Shown one piece after another: positions 54,424 through 62,873 of a DNA stretch of 64,000 nt (its first letter is position 1; every line of letters begins with the position of its first letter). The DNA is from Pontixanthobacter gangjinensis (lineage in GTDB: Bacteria > Pseudomonadota > Alphaproteobacteria > Sphingomonadales > Sphingomonadaceae). Location of the stretch: the NCBI RefSeq assembly GCF_009827545.1, contig NZ_WTYS01000001.1:1079772-1143771 (forward strand), in the 5' to 3' direction. Made by a program: the position numbers and the translations under genes. Below the pieces are notes generated by a model. That model saw only the letters and a list, made by a program, of their open reading frames with translations, was not told the origin of the DNA and did no database searches.

Positions 54424-54441
54424 TGAGAATAAGTCGCATTA
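54424..54441 (+). promoter_or_regulatory. Fur-type iron box upstream of bfd
   Basis: TTGAGAATAAGTCGCATT closely resembles proteobacterial Fur boxes of the TGAGAATAATTCGCATT kind, with one differing base. It sits between a TTGCTA and a TAGTAA hexamer spaced by 17 bases, i.e. inside the likely promoter, 33 bases before the bfd start. Confidence 0.6.
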
Positions 54442-54473
54442 GTAATATCCCGAACAGCCGGGAGATTGCGCCT

Positions 54474-54665
54474 TTGTATATCTGCATTTGCAACGCCATC
54501 AGGGAAACTGATCTGCGCCGTGCCGCTTGCAAATCGCAAGGCGATGCCGAGGCGGTTTATGCGGCGTTGGGCAAACGCCCCAATTGCGGCCAATGCCTTG
54601 AAGAAGCCGAATTGATTGTCGCCGAAGAGCGTGAAATGGCTCTGATGCCAGCTTACGCCGAATAG
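54474..54665 (+). CDS. bfd: bacterioferritin-associated ferredoxin
   Basis: 63 aa [2Fe-2S] protein. The four cluster cysteines are in YICICNAIRE and PNCGQCLEEAE (C-x-C, then C-x2-C). Bfd reduces the bacterioferritin core to release iron. TTG at 54474 has GGGAG nine bases upstream and matches the usual MYxCICN start; the frame is open further upstream but the extra residues are unlike the family. bfr follows 121 bases later, and the Fur-type box fits iron-repressed expression. Confidence 0.92.
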   Translation: MYICICNAIRETDLRRAACKSQGDAEAVYAALGKRPNCGQCLEEAELIVAEEREMALMPAYAE

Positions 54666-54786
54666 TTTCTTACAAACGCAAATCACTCGCAGCTGCCGGA
54701 AATCAGCCATTTTCTACCATCTGTACCTTGCCATGCACGTTCAGGACTGTGCATAATTGCATCCTGTTCAATTTAGGAGACGAGCC

Positions 54787-55272
54787 ATGAAAGGCGATCC
54801 CAAAGTCATCGAATTTCTCAATAAGGCGCTGACTAACGAACTGACCGCGATCAACCAATACTGGCTGCATTACCGTGTGCTCGATGATTGGGGGGTGACC
54901 AAACTGGCCGAATATGAACGGCACGAATCGATTGATGAGATGAAGCATGCCGACATGCTGGCAGAGAGAATTCTGTTCCTGAACGGCCTTCCTAATTTTC
55001 AGGCAATCCACAAGCTGAAAGTCGGCGAGACTGTCGAAGAAATCCTTAAAGCCGATCTTGCGGTCGAGCATGAGGCCATTCCGCTATTGATTGACGCGAT
55101 CGAGTATTGTGAAACTGCGCGCGATTATGGAAGCCGTGATTTGTTCGCCAGCATCCTGTCGAGCGAGGAAGAGCATGTCGATTTCCTTGAAACCCAATTC
55201 GACATGATTGAACGGATGGGCCTCGAAAATTACGTCCAGTTGCAAAGCAAACCGGCGGGCGAGGGCGAGTAA
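54787..55272 (+). CDS. bfr: bacterioferritin
   Basis: 161 aa haem-containing ferritin that forms a 24-mer iron store. All ferroxidase ligands are at canonical places: Glu18, Glu51, His54, Glu94, Glu127 and His130, with Tyr25. The haem-ligand Met52 is present, so this is a true bacterioferritin. TTTAGGAG lies upstream of the ATG at 54787. The separation from bfd (121 bases) leaves room for its own promoter. Confidence 0.97.
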   Translation: MKGDPKVIEFLNKALTNELTAINQYWLHYRVLDDWGVTKLAEYERHESIDEMKHADMLAERILFLNGLPNFQAIHKLKVGETVEEILKADLAVEHEAIPLLIDAIEYCETARDYGSRDLFASILSSEEEHVDFLETQFDMIERMGLENYVQLQSKPAGEGE

Positions 55273-55276
55273 AGCC

Positions 55277-55341
55277 CTATCCCTGCCAATTATCCCCGCC
55301 AACTATCCCCGCCAACTATCCCCGGCAGCTATCCGCGCCGT
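55277..55341. repeat. 13-bp tandem repeat, five copies
   Basis: Five units close to CTATCCCCGCCAA run without gaps from just after the bfr stop to the base before the der stop. The middle two differ from their neighbour in one or no base; the outer two are more diverged. It separates the convergent bfr and der genes. Confidence 0.8.
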
Positions 55342-56790
55342 CTATTTATCAGCGAAGGGGTTTTTCGAACTTTTCAGCGTGACGCGAACCGGCACCGATT
55401 CGAACCCGAGCTGCTTGCGAATGCCGTTGATCAAATAGCGTTCGTAACTCGTTGGCAGCATTTCCAGCCGTGTGCCAAACACCACAAAACGCGGCGGGCG
55501 GGTGCTCGATTGGGTAATATAGCGCAGTTTGATGCGTTTACCCTTCGGGGCTGGCGGCGGATTGTTGGTCAGTGCATGGTCGAACCAGCGGTTGAGCGCG
55601 GCGGTGGGCACGCGCTTTGACCAGCTAGCGCGGATTTCAAATGCCGATGACAACATTGTGTCGAGACCTTTGCCCGACAGCGCGCTGACCGCGAACAATG
55701 GCACGCCCTTGACCTGCGCCAAACCTTCATCGAGCGCGTGACGGATACCGTTGAACAGGCTGCTCGCGTCTTGTGCGATGTCCCATTTGTTGATCGCGAT
55801 AATTAGTGCGCGGCCTTCTTCGAGAACTTGGCTGGCGATTTTCAAATCCTGATGCTCAAGGCCCTGGGTGGCATCGAGAAGCAGTACGACCACCTCGGCG
55901 AAATCAATCGCAAGCTTCGCGTCCTGCACAGCGAGCTTTTCCAGCTTCTCGGTCACGCGGGCGCGTTTGCGCATTCCGGCAGTGTCGATCAGGCGGATGT
56001 CGCGGGTTTCGCCAGTACGCGGATCGTTCCATTTCCAGTCAACCGCAATCGAATCGCGTGTGATTCCGGCCTCGGGGCCGGTCAACAGACGGTCTTCGCC
56101 CAGCAGCCGGTTAATCAGCGTACTTTTGCCTGCGTTGGGGCGGCCCACGATGGCGAGCTTTAGCGGGCCGGACAAATCCTCATCTTCGGGCACATAATCT
56201 TCGCCAGCTTCTTCGGCGGCATCGCGAGCGGCCTGCACAGACACTTTCTTGGCTGCCGCAGCTTCGGCCTCTTCGGCTTCGATTCGCGCTTCGCTGTCGC
56301 CAATAATTGGCCATAGCGCGCCAAACAAATCAGCAATGCCTTCGCCGTGTTCAGCGGAAACAGGAACAGGGTCGCCAAAGCCGAGCGCATAGCTTTCGTA
56401 AATGCCCGGCTCTGCGGATTTGCCCTCGGCTTTGTTGCAAACCATCACCACAGGCACTTTTTGGCTGCGCAGCCAGAGCGCGATTTCCTCGTCGAGCGTG
56501 GTGATTCCAGCGCGAGCATCAATCACCATCATCGCAGCATCGGCGCCGACCAAGCTGATTTCGGTTTGCTTTCGCATCCGGCCGGGCAGCGTTTCGGGAT
56601 CGTCATCTTCCCAACCGGCGGTATCGACCACTTGGAATTTCAGGCCGGCAATCTCGGCATCGCCTGTGCGGCGGTCGCGTGTGACGCCGGGCTGGTCGTC
56701 AACCAGCGCGAGCTTCTTGCCAACCAGACGGTTGAACAAAGTCGATTTTCCGACGTTCGGACGGCCGATGATGATAACTTGTGGGAGCAT
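55342..56790 (-). CDS. der: ribosome-assembly GTPase Der (EngA)
   Basis: 482 aa with two tandem G domains and a C-terminal KH-like domain. First G1: IIGRPNVGKSTLFNRL with DTAGWEDDD; second G1: IVGRPNAGKSTLINRL (near residue 215) with DTAGMRKRARV and NKWDIA. It acts in late 50S subunit assembly. An acidic linker (EAEEAEAAAAKK...EEAGEDYVPEDED) joins the domains and is longer than in E. coli. ATG start; divergent from the CHAP gene. Confidence 0.97.
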   Translation of the reverse strand: MLPQVIIIGRPNVGKSTLFNRLVGKKLALVDDQPGVTRDRRTGDAEIAGLKFQVVDTAGWEDDDPETLPGRMRKQTEISLVGADAAMMVIDARAGITTLDEEIALWLRSQKVPVVMVCNKAEGKSAEPGIYESYALGFGDPVPVSAEHGEGIADLFGALWPIIGDSEARIEAEEAEAAAAKKVSVQAARDAAEEAGEDYVPEDEDLSGPLKLAIVGRPNAGKSTLINRLLGEDRLLTGPEAGITRDSIAVDWKWNDPRTGETRDIRLIDTAGMRKRARVTEKLEKLAVQDAKLAIDFAEVVVLLLDATQGLEHQDLKIASQVLEEGRALIIAINKWDIAQDASSLFNGIRHALDEGLAQVKGVPLFAVSALSGKGLDTMLSSAFEIRASWSKRVPTAALNRWFDHALTNNPPPAPKGKRIKLRYITQSSTRPPRFVVFGTRLEMLPTSYERYLINGIRKQLGFESVPVRVTLKSSKNPFADK

Positions 56791-56908
56791 GATTGGGCGC
56801 AGTTGGAACTTAAAGTGCCAATTGGCAAGGTTTGTGAGAAATGTGGTTGATTTATGTTAACCAATATCGGGAGGGGGATTCTAACCCAAATCGGCAAATA
56901 GACGCCGC

Positions 56909-57727
56909 ATGATACATCGGATTACATTTGGCATCGTTGCCGCTTTGCTGGTCGGTTCAGTTCCGGCAGTTGCTGAAACATCGGCGACGGCAAGCTATTC
57001 AAACAGTTCGGTGAACAGCCAGGAACTGCCCGCCTATTTGCAATGCGTACCCTATGCTCGCGAGCAATCTGGCATCCAAATTTACGGCGATGCACATACG
57101 TGGTGGGATCAGGCCGAAGGGAAGTTTGATCGCGGCAACCGGCCAAAAGTCGGCGCGGTTATGGCATTTCAGCCGCACCGCAATATGCGGCTTGGTCATG
57201 TTGCCGCAGTTAGCAAAGTGATCGACAGCCGGACTGTTTTGCTACGCCATTCCAATTGGTCGCCGATAAACGGCCGCCGCGGTCAAATTGAAAATGATGT
57301 CCGCGCGATAGATGTATCTGCGACCAATGATTGGAGCCAAGTCCGCGTTTGGTATGATCCGATTCAAGGTTTGGGCAAAAGCCCGTGGCCGATCCATGGC
57401 TTTATCTATCCCGAAAAAGCCAGAAGCTTCTCCCAGCCGGTGCAAGTCGCCCGTGCAGCGCCGCAATCCCGCAGTGCAGCGCAAGCCCCCGTTCGTCCGG
57501 CCCGCACAACATCGCCAGCGTTCGCAAACGCATTCGCCAGCTTAGAAGCCAAACCGCTACCTCGGCCAGCGAATGCGCAATCTCGCAACCAGTCGCAGCG
57601 TGCGTCACGGCATCAACAGCCAAGGGTTGCTGCTCCCGTAATTCGTCAGGCAGTCCAGCGTGTCCAGCCTGCACCGCAGACGCGCAGCGATGACTTTTCA
57701 GACGTGTTGGCGAAATACGATAATTGA
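56909..57727 (+). CDS. exported CHAP-domain amidase/peptidase
   Basis: 272 aa. Signal peptide in the first ~23 residues (ALLVGSVPAVAE). CHAP domain with catalytic Cys in LPAYLQCVPYAREQSG (near residue 46), GDAHTWWDQAEG, catalytic His in MRLGHVAAVSKVID and the HSNW motif. CHAP enzymes cut peptidoglycan amides or cross-links. A disordered Gln/Arg/Pro/Ala-rich tail follows from ~residue 175. It converges on the Sel1 gene with a 22-base gap. Confidence 0.92.
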   Translation: MIHRITFGIVAALLVGSVPAVAETSATASYSNSSVNSQELPAYLQCVPYAREQSGIQIYGDAHTWWDQAEGKFDRGNRPKVGAVMAFQPHRNMRLGHVAAVSKVIDSRTVLLRHSNWSPINGRRGQIENDVRAIDVSATNDWSQVRVWYDPIQGLGKSPWPIHGFIYPEKARSFSQPVQVARAAPQSRSAAQAPVRPARTTSPAFANAFASLEAKPLPRPANAQSRNQSQRASRHQQPRVAAPVIRQAVQRVQPAPQTRSDDFSDVLAKYDN

Positions 57728-57749
57728 ATTCTAATCACTGGTTGAGTCT

Positions 57750-58748
57750 TCACGCGCCGCCTTCGTTCGCGGCCAAATTGTCGATATATTGAACGGCGGC
57801 GCAGCTTGGTTCTCGCCCCAATTCGCACGCCATACCAAACAGTCGGCGCGCTTCGCTGACATTCTGGCTGACCCCGCGCCCGTCCAGATATTGGCGGCCC
57901 AAATTCTCACACGCCTCGCGGTTTCCCGCTTCGCAAGCGGTTCCAAAGATTGAAGCAGCCTTCGCCTGATCCTGCGGCACCACTTTGCCGTCGAGATAAA
58001 AGCTACCGACCAGATTGCAGCCCGCCGCATTGCTTACATTGCATGACCCGTTCGCAAGGCTGAACGCTGTCGCAGGATTAACGACCACGCCAGTGCCGTT
58101 GAGATAAAGGATGGCGAGCAAGTTGCACGCACCTTGCTGTCCAACGGCGCAACCAGTCTCGAAAATCGCTGCGGCGGCGGAGGCATCCTTTGCCAGTCCG
58201 TATCCGGCCAGCTTGCGCGACCCGAACGCTTCACACACTTCTCCCGCGCCATTGTTACACGCCAGGTTGAAGAAATATTCTGCGCGTGCCGGTTCGGCGG
58301 GAACACCAAGTCCATCAGCGTAAATCTGGCCTAGTTTCCCGCAAGAAGGCCAGAACCCTCCAGAGCAAGCCGTTTCAGCCAGCGCCAAGGCTCTCGCCTG
58401 ACTGGCGGTGATTCCATTTGCGGTGCTGTAAGCGTCAGAGGCGGCGCCGCAAGCGGGAGCGTATCCCGCATCGCAACCTTTCAACCAATAACGAACTGCG
58501 ATGACCATGTCCGGAGCTGTGCCCTGACCGCGACTATGGATCAGCGCGACATTGAAGCATGATTTACCTAGGCCGGCATCGCAGCTTTGATTGTAAGAGG
58601 CGAGCGCGGCCGCAAAATCGCCAGCGCGGTAAGCCTCGTTGGCTTGCTGGTGTACTGTTTCCGCGGGGTGGAGTTCCTGCGCAGCAGCCACCCAGGGCAA
58701 CCCGAGAAGGGCGGCCAAAGTGAGTATGCTGCGCAGAAGGTGCCGCAT
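57750..58748 (-). CDS. exported Cys-rich Sel1-repeat protein
   Basis: 332 aa. Signal peptide (LTLAALLGLPWVAAAQ) followed by about seven Sel1-like repeats of ~36 residues, most with paired cysteines eight or nine apart (e.g. CDAGLGKSC, CDAGYAPAC, CAVGQQGAC, CEAGNREAC), as in Helicobacter Hcp proteins. It is probably a periplasmic scaffold or binding protein. Its ATG overlaps the DUF3297 stop by one base. Ligand unknown. Confidence 0.87.
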   Translation of the reverse strand: MRHLLRSILTLAALLGLPWVAAAQELHPAETVHQQANEAYRAGDFAAALASYNQSCDAGLGKSCFNVALIHSRGQGTAPDMVIAVRYWLKGCDAGYAPACGAASDAYSTANGITASQARALALAETACSGGFWPSCGKLGQIYADGLGVPAEPARAEYFFNLACNNGAGEVCEAFGSRKLAGYGLAKDASAAAAIFETGCAVGQQGACNLLAILYLNGTGVVVNPATAFSLANGSCNVSNAAGCNLVGSFYLDGKVVPQDQAKAASIFGTACEAGNREACENLGRQYLDGRGVSQNVSEARRLFGMACELGREPSCAAVQYIDNLAANEGGA

Positions 58749-59086
58749 CAATCAGCTTTGGCAATTGGTGGTTCTTCGCCCAAATCTTCGTACCAAGCTT
58801 CGACCGGGCCTTTGAGCTTGATCGTCAGCGGCTGTCCCTTGCGGTCCATCGTCTTGCCCGCTTGAACGCGAACCCAGCCTTCGGAGATGCTGTATTCCTC
58901 GATGTCGGTGCGAACATTGCCCTTGAAGCGGATGCCGACGCCGCGCTGAAGTTTCTCAGCGTCAAAGAATTTACTGCGCGGATTGACCGAAATCTGATCC
59001 GGCGGGACGTCTGGACCTGTCTTGGCCGGAGCTGTCTCGGCGCCTGTTGTGTCAGGGCTTGTATCGGGGGTTTGATTGTCGCTCAT
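58748..59086 (-). CDS. DUF3297 family protein
   Basis: 112 aa. After a Thr/Pro-rich start, ISVNPRSKFFDAEKLQRGVGIRFKGNVRTDIEEYSISEGWVRVQAGKTMDRKGQPLTIKLKGPVEAWYED matches DUF3297, a small conserved proteobacterial family of unknown function. The gene is translationally coupled to the Sel1 protein gene. Confidence 0.9.
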   Translation of the reverse strand: MSDNQTPDTSPDTTGAETAPAKTGPDVPPDQISVNPRSKFFDAEKLQRGVGIRFKGNVRTDIEEYSISEGWVRVQAGKTMDRKGQPLTIKLKGPVEAWYEDLGEEPPIAKAD

Positions 59087-59345
59087 TATGCATTCCTGGC
59101 AGTTATTATCTGACTCGCGCCCCTAATGCGCTGACGGCGGGGCTGCAAGCTGCATCGGCAATCAGCCCGCCCAATGCACAATCCCTACTGAACGGGCGCT
59201 GAAACCGGTCAATCTGCCGAATATTTCTGCCTTAGCGCTGGTTTAGGCATCGCAGCGCTTGCCCTTTTGCGCGGGGCCTTTTAAGGGCACGCCCTTGCTC
59301 GCGAGGTAATGCTGAAAAGCGTTGTTGCGCGGTATCGTTCGGGTT

Positions 59346-59430
59346 GCGGGCGTGGCGGAATTGGTAGACGCGCTGGTTTTAGGTACCAGTATCTTACGAT
59401 GTGGGGGTTCGAGTCCCTTCGCCCGCACCA
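59346..59430 (+). tRNA. tRNA-Leu (anticodon UAG)
   Basis: 85-base class II tRNA with encoded CCA. Acceptor GCGGGCG/CGCCCGC; anticodon stem CTGGT/ACCAG with loop TTTAGGT giving UAG; variable arm ATCTTACGATGT; T arm GGGGG-TTCGAGT-CCCTT. It lies 71 bases before tig. Nothing was recognised in the ~260 bases upstream (59087-59345) apart from its likely promoter. Confidence 0.95.
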
Positions 59431-59501
59431 GAACGCCGCCTGCGCCTCGTAGAAATACGAGCGGAAAATACCAGATTTTGAAAAGGTTTAAGTAGCGCAC
59501 C

Positions 59502-61079
59502 ATGCAGATTAAAGAGACCACCAACGAAGGCCTCAAGCGCGCCTATCAGGTGACCATTCCGGCAGCAGATATTAGCAGCCGAATCGACGCCGAGATCAAG
59601 AAGGTTGCCCCGCAGGTCAAAATGCCCGGCTTCCGTCCTGGAAAAGTGCCAGCGAATCTGGTCAAAAAGATGCACGGCGAACAAATCCACGCGCAAACCG
59701 TCAATGACGTGATCCGCGAATCAGTTGATGAAGTTCTGAAGCAGAAGGCGCTGCGTCCTGCGATGCAGCCCGCGATTGACCTCGAAGAAGGTTATGAAGA
59801 AGGCAAGGACGCGATCGTAAAGATCGATCTGGAAATCCTGCCTGTCATTGAAACGCCTGATGTCGAAGGCCTCAAGCTTGAGCGTCTGACAGTGCCGGTT
59901 GCCGATAAGGCCGTTGAAGAAGCGCTGCAAAACATCGCTGATCAGCAAAAAAGCTACAAAGACGCGCCGAAATCGAAGAAAGCCGCTGACGGCGATCAGC
60001 TAATCATCGATTTCACTGGCAGCGTTGATGGTGTTGAGTTTGAAGGCGGCAAGGCTGAAGACGCTCCGCTGGTTATCGGTTCGGGCCAATTCATTCCCGG
60101 TTTTGAAGAGCAATTGACTGGTGCGAAAACCGGCGACGAGAAAACCATCACGGTCACGTTCCCGACGGATTACCAAGCCGAACATCTCGCCGGCAAGGAA
60201 GCGCAATTCGCGGTTGTCGTTAAGCAAGTGAAGGTCGAAGGCGACACGAAGCTTGATGATGATTTCGCCACTTCGCTTGGCCTCGACAGCCTTGATAAGC
60301 TGAAAGAGCTTCTCAAAGGTCAGCTGGAGCAGGAAACAAACGGCCTGACGCGCACGCAGATGAAGCGCCAATTGCTCGATCAATTGGCTGCCGGCCATGA
60401 TTTTGATGTTCCAGAGAAAATGGTTGAAGCCGAGTTTGAACAAATTTGGGCACAGCTTCAGCAAGAAGCCGCTAAGGATGAAGATCCTGATGGCGCGCTG
60501 AAGGAAATCGAAGCCGAGAAAGATGACTACCGCAATATCGCAGAACGTCGCGTGCGTTTGGGCCTGTTGCTTTCCGAAATCGGTCAGAAGAACGGCGTTG
60601 AAGTTTCTCAACAGGAAATGAGCATGCTGATCCAGCAAGCGGCGCAGCAATATCGCAATGAAGACCGCGAACGCTTCGTTCAGTACATCAATTCAGAGCC
60701 AATGGCTGCTGCACAGCTGCGCGCACCATTGTATGAAGACAAAGTTGTCGACTTCCTGTTCGACAAAGCTGAAGTAACCGACCGCGAAGTAACGCGTGAA
60801 GAGCTGGAAGCGGCAATCGAAGCTGATGAAGCTGCCGAAGAAGCGGCTGCCAAGCAAAAGGCTCCGGCCAAAAAGAAAGCAGCGGCTAAGAAGGCTCCGG
60901 CCAAGAAGGCGGCCCCTAAGAAAGAGGCAGCCAAGAAGGCTGACGATAAGCCAGCTGCGAAGAAAGCTCCGGCTAAGAAGGCGGCCCCAAAAAAGGAAGC
61001 TGCTGAGAAACAACCTGCAGCCAAGAAGGCTCCTGCAAAGAAGCCTGCCGCAAAGAAAGCTGCTCCTAAGAAGAAGTAA
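59502..61079 (+). CDS. tig: trigger factor with long lysine/alanine-rich tail
   Basis: 525 aa; typical trigger factors have ~430-450. The ribosome-binding domain has GFRPGKVPANLVKKMHG, in the usual place; the PPIase domain includes ADGDQLIIDFTGSVDGVEFEGG and GSGQFIPGFEEQLTG; the C-terminal chaperone arms follow. From about residue 446 the protein becomes ~80 residues of PAKKAAPKK-like repeats, similar to histone H1 or AlgP tails. It binds nascent chains at the ribosome exit. The usual downstream clpP-clpX are absent; an amidase gene converges instead. Confidence 0.95.
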   Translation: MQIKETTNEGLKRAYQVTIPAADISSRIDAEIKKVAPQVKMPGFRPGKVPANLVKKMHGEQIHAQTVNDVIRESVDEVLKQKALRPAMQPAIDLEEGYEEGKDAIVKIDLEILPVIETPDVEGLKLERLTVPVADKAVEEALQNIADQQKSYKDAPKSKKAADGDQLIIDFTGSVDGVEFEGGKAEDAPLVIGSGQFIPGFEEQLTGAKTGDEKTITVTFPTDYQAEHLAGKEAQFAVVVKQVKVEGDTKLDDDFATSLGLDSLDKLKELLKGQLEQETNGLTRTQMKRQLLDQLAAGHDFDVPEKMVEAEFEQIWAQLQQEAAKDEDPDGALKEIEAEKDDYRNIAERRVRLGLLLSEIGQKNGVEVSQQEMSMLIQQAAQQYRNEDRERFVQYINSEPMAAAQLRAPLYEDKVVDFLFDKAEVTDREVTREELEAAIEADEAAEEAAAKQKAPAKKKAAAKKAPAKKAAPKKEAAKKADDKPAAKKAPAKKAAPKKEAAEKQPAAKKAPAKKPAAKKAAPKKK

Positions 61080-61097
61080 GCTTCGCTTAGATTCGAG

Positions 61098-61136
61098 AAA
61101 GGGCGGGGCGCATATCAGTGCGCTCCGCCTTTTTTT
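61098..61136 (+). terminator. intrinsic terminator of tig
   Basis: GGCGGGGCGC-N8-GCGCTCCGCC followed by seven T, 20 bases after the tig stop. The A-rich left flank could make it work in both directions, serving the convergent amidase gene too. Confidence 0.92.
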
Positions 61137-61144
61137 ATGGCTGA

Positions 61145-62698
61145 CTATCGCTCGGCTGAGTCTGCATCCCACCGCTCAAAGCTGGGCTTAGGGAGTTGGG
61201 CGCTGCGGGCGCGCTCATAGGCGGCGCCTAATTTCAGCACCTCATGATCGGCCCATTTGGCTCCGAAGAAGCTGATTCCGATGGGCAGCCGTTCCACTTG
61301 ACCCATGGGTACGGTCAGATGAGGATAGCCCGCAATAGCAGCCGGACTTCCGAAGCCGATGCTGCCATTGAAATTGTCACCATTGACCAGATCGCTGGTC
61401 CAGCTTGGGCCTCTCGTCGGGGCGACCAGAAACTGCACGGCGTGTTTTGCCAGCAGCATGTCGAGCGTTTCTTTGCCAGCTATTCGCACGGCATTTTCGC
61501 GAGCTTTCTCGTATGCCTCGCGGTCGGTCGACTGTTCGGCGGTTTGAAATATGCTTTGTCCGAAATAGCGCATCTCGGTCCCAGCATTGGCTTCATTAAA
61601 AGCGATGAGATCAGCAAGGCTGCGCGGAGTTGGGTCCTCACCCTCCATTTCCGGAATGGACTCAAGATACTTTCCCATTTCCTCGCGCAATTCGAACAAC
61701 AGCACGGTGAAGCTGTCGCCATACATCTTAGTGTTGGGTTCAAATTCCACATCGACAAGCACGGCCCCGGCGCGCTCCAGATCAGCAAGAGCGATCTCGA
61801 AAACGGTCTCGACATCATCACGATTGCCGATCTGATCTCGCATCACGCCAATGCGAACGCCTTCAAGAGAATAGGCTGAAAGGCCAGAGGTGTAGTCGGT
61901 CAGTCGGTTTGGAACAGTCGATGTCACTGCGTCTGCAGAGTCCTCACCAGCGATGGCGCCCAATAGCATTGCTGCGTCCATGACAGTCAGGGCCATCGGG
62001 CCTGCCGTATCTTGGGTGCTGCTGATTGGCACCACGTGAGTTCGGCTTACAAGACCGACACTGGGCTTGAAACCAACAACTCCATTGATGCTCGCGGGGC
62101 AGGTAATCGAACCGTTGGTTTCTGTTCCGATGGCGGCCCATGCGAACCCTGCTGCGACGGCCGCACCGCTGCCTGATGAAGAGCCGCAGGAATTGCGGTC
62201 AATCGCGTGCGGATTTCGGGTAAGGCCGCCGATTGCGCTCCATCCGCTGGTCGAGCTGTTGTCGCGGATATTGGCCCATTCGGACAAGTTGGTTTTGCCA
62301 AGAACGATGCCACCGTTAACGCGTAAATTGGCAATCAAAGGCGCATCGCGCCGCGTCATATTGTTTTGAAGTGCCAGACTGCCGGCCGTGGTAGGCCATT
62401 CGGCGGTTTCGATATTGTCTTTGACTAACACCGTTTTACCTTCAAGCGGCAGTTCAACCCGGGAGACAGCCAGATCGGCAGCGCCGGGGTTGTATGCAAT
62501 GACTGCATTGAGCATGGGGCCGGCATCATCCAGCGTTTCGATCCGGTGAATTTGGTCCTTTACTTCAGCTACGCGGGCGGAGGCCGGGCCGCCATTGGTA
62601 AAAGCGGGCGGCTGTTCTTGCGCGAAAGCGAGACTAGCGCCGCCAAAATAGCATGCGCTGGACAGAAGCGCGGCGAGCGGGATTTTATGGATTATCAT
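61145..62698 (-). CDS. exported amidase-signature enzyme
   Basis: 517 aa. Signal peptide (ALLSSACYFGGASLAFAQ). Amidase signature family with the Ser-Ser-Lys triad: Lys in TVLVKDNIE (near residue 95), cis-Ser in NSCGSSSGSGAAVAAGFAW (near 170), nucleophile Ser in ETNGSITCPASINGVVGFKPS (near 194). It hydrolyses a carboxamide in the periplasm; the substrate is unknown. Confidence 0.94.
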   Translation of the reverse strand: MIIHKIPLAALLSSACYFGGASLAFAQEQPPAFTNGGPASARVAEVKDQIHRIETLDDAGPMLNAVIAYNPGAADLAVSRVELPLEGKTVLVKDNIETAEWPTTAGSLALQNNMTRRDAPLIANLRVNGGIVLGKTNLSEWANIRDNSSTSGWSAIGGLTRNPHAIDRNSCGSSSGSGAAVAAGFAWAAIGTETNGSITCPASINGVVGFKPSVGLVSRTHVVPISSTQDTAGPMALTVMDAAMLLGAIAGEDSADAVTSTVPNRLTDYTSGLSAYSLEGVRIGVMRDQIGNRDDVETVFEIALADLERAGAVLVDVEFEPNTKMYGDSFTVLLFELREEMGKYLESIPEMEGEDPTPRSLADLIAFNEANAGTEMRYFGQSIFQTAEQSTDREAYEKARENAVRIAGKETLDMLLAKHAVQFLVAPTRGPSWTSDLVNGDNFNGSIGFGSPAAIAGYPHLTVPMGQVERLPIGISFFGAKWADHEVLKLGAAYERARSAQLPKPSFERWDADSAER

Positions 62699-62873
62699 GC
62701 ACCGCAGACTGCCAGTTTGGTAATTTATCGCAAGGCTTGTGTTGCATGGCGGGACAGCGGTTCTGCTTTTACCCGCAATTTACCTCCGCCCTTTACAGCT
62801 CCACCACCCAGGGAAAATTGAGAGGGCAGGAGCGAGTTGCGAGCGAACAAAAATCGTAAGTCGTGAGTAGAAT

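Noticed and set aside
59243-59536. Minus-strand frame across the tRNA-Leu
   Set aside because: Same artefact: the translation KGLEPPHRKILVPKTSASTNSATPA is antisense tRNA, and it also overlaps the tig start.
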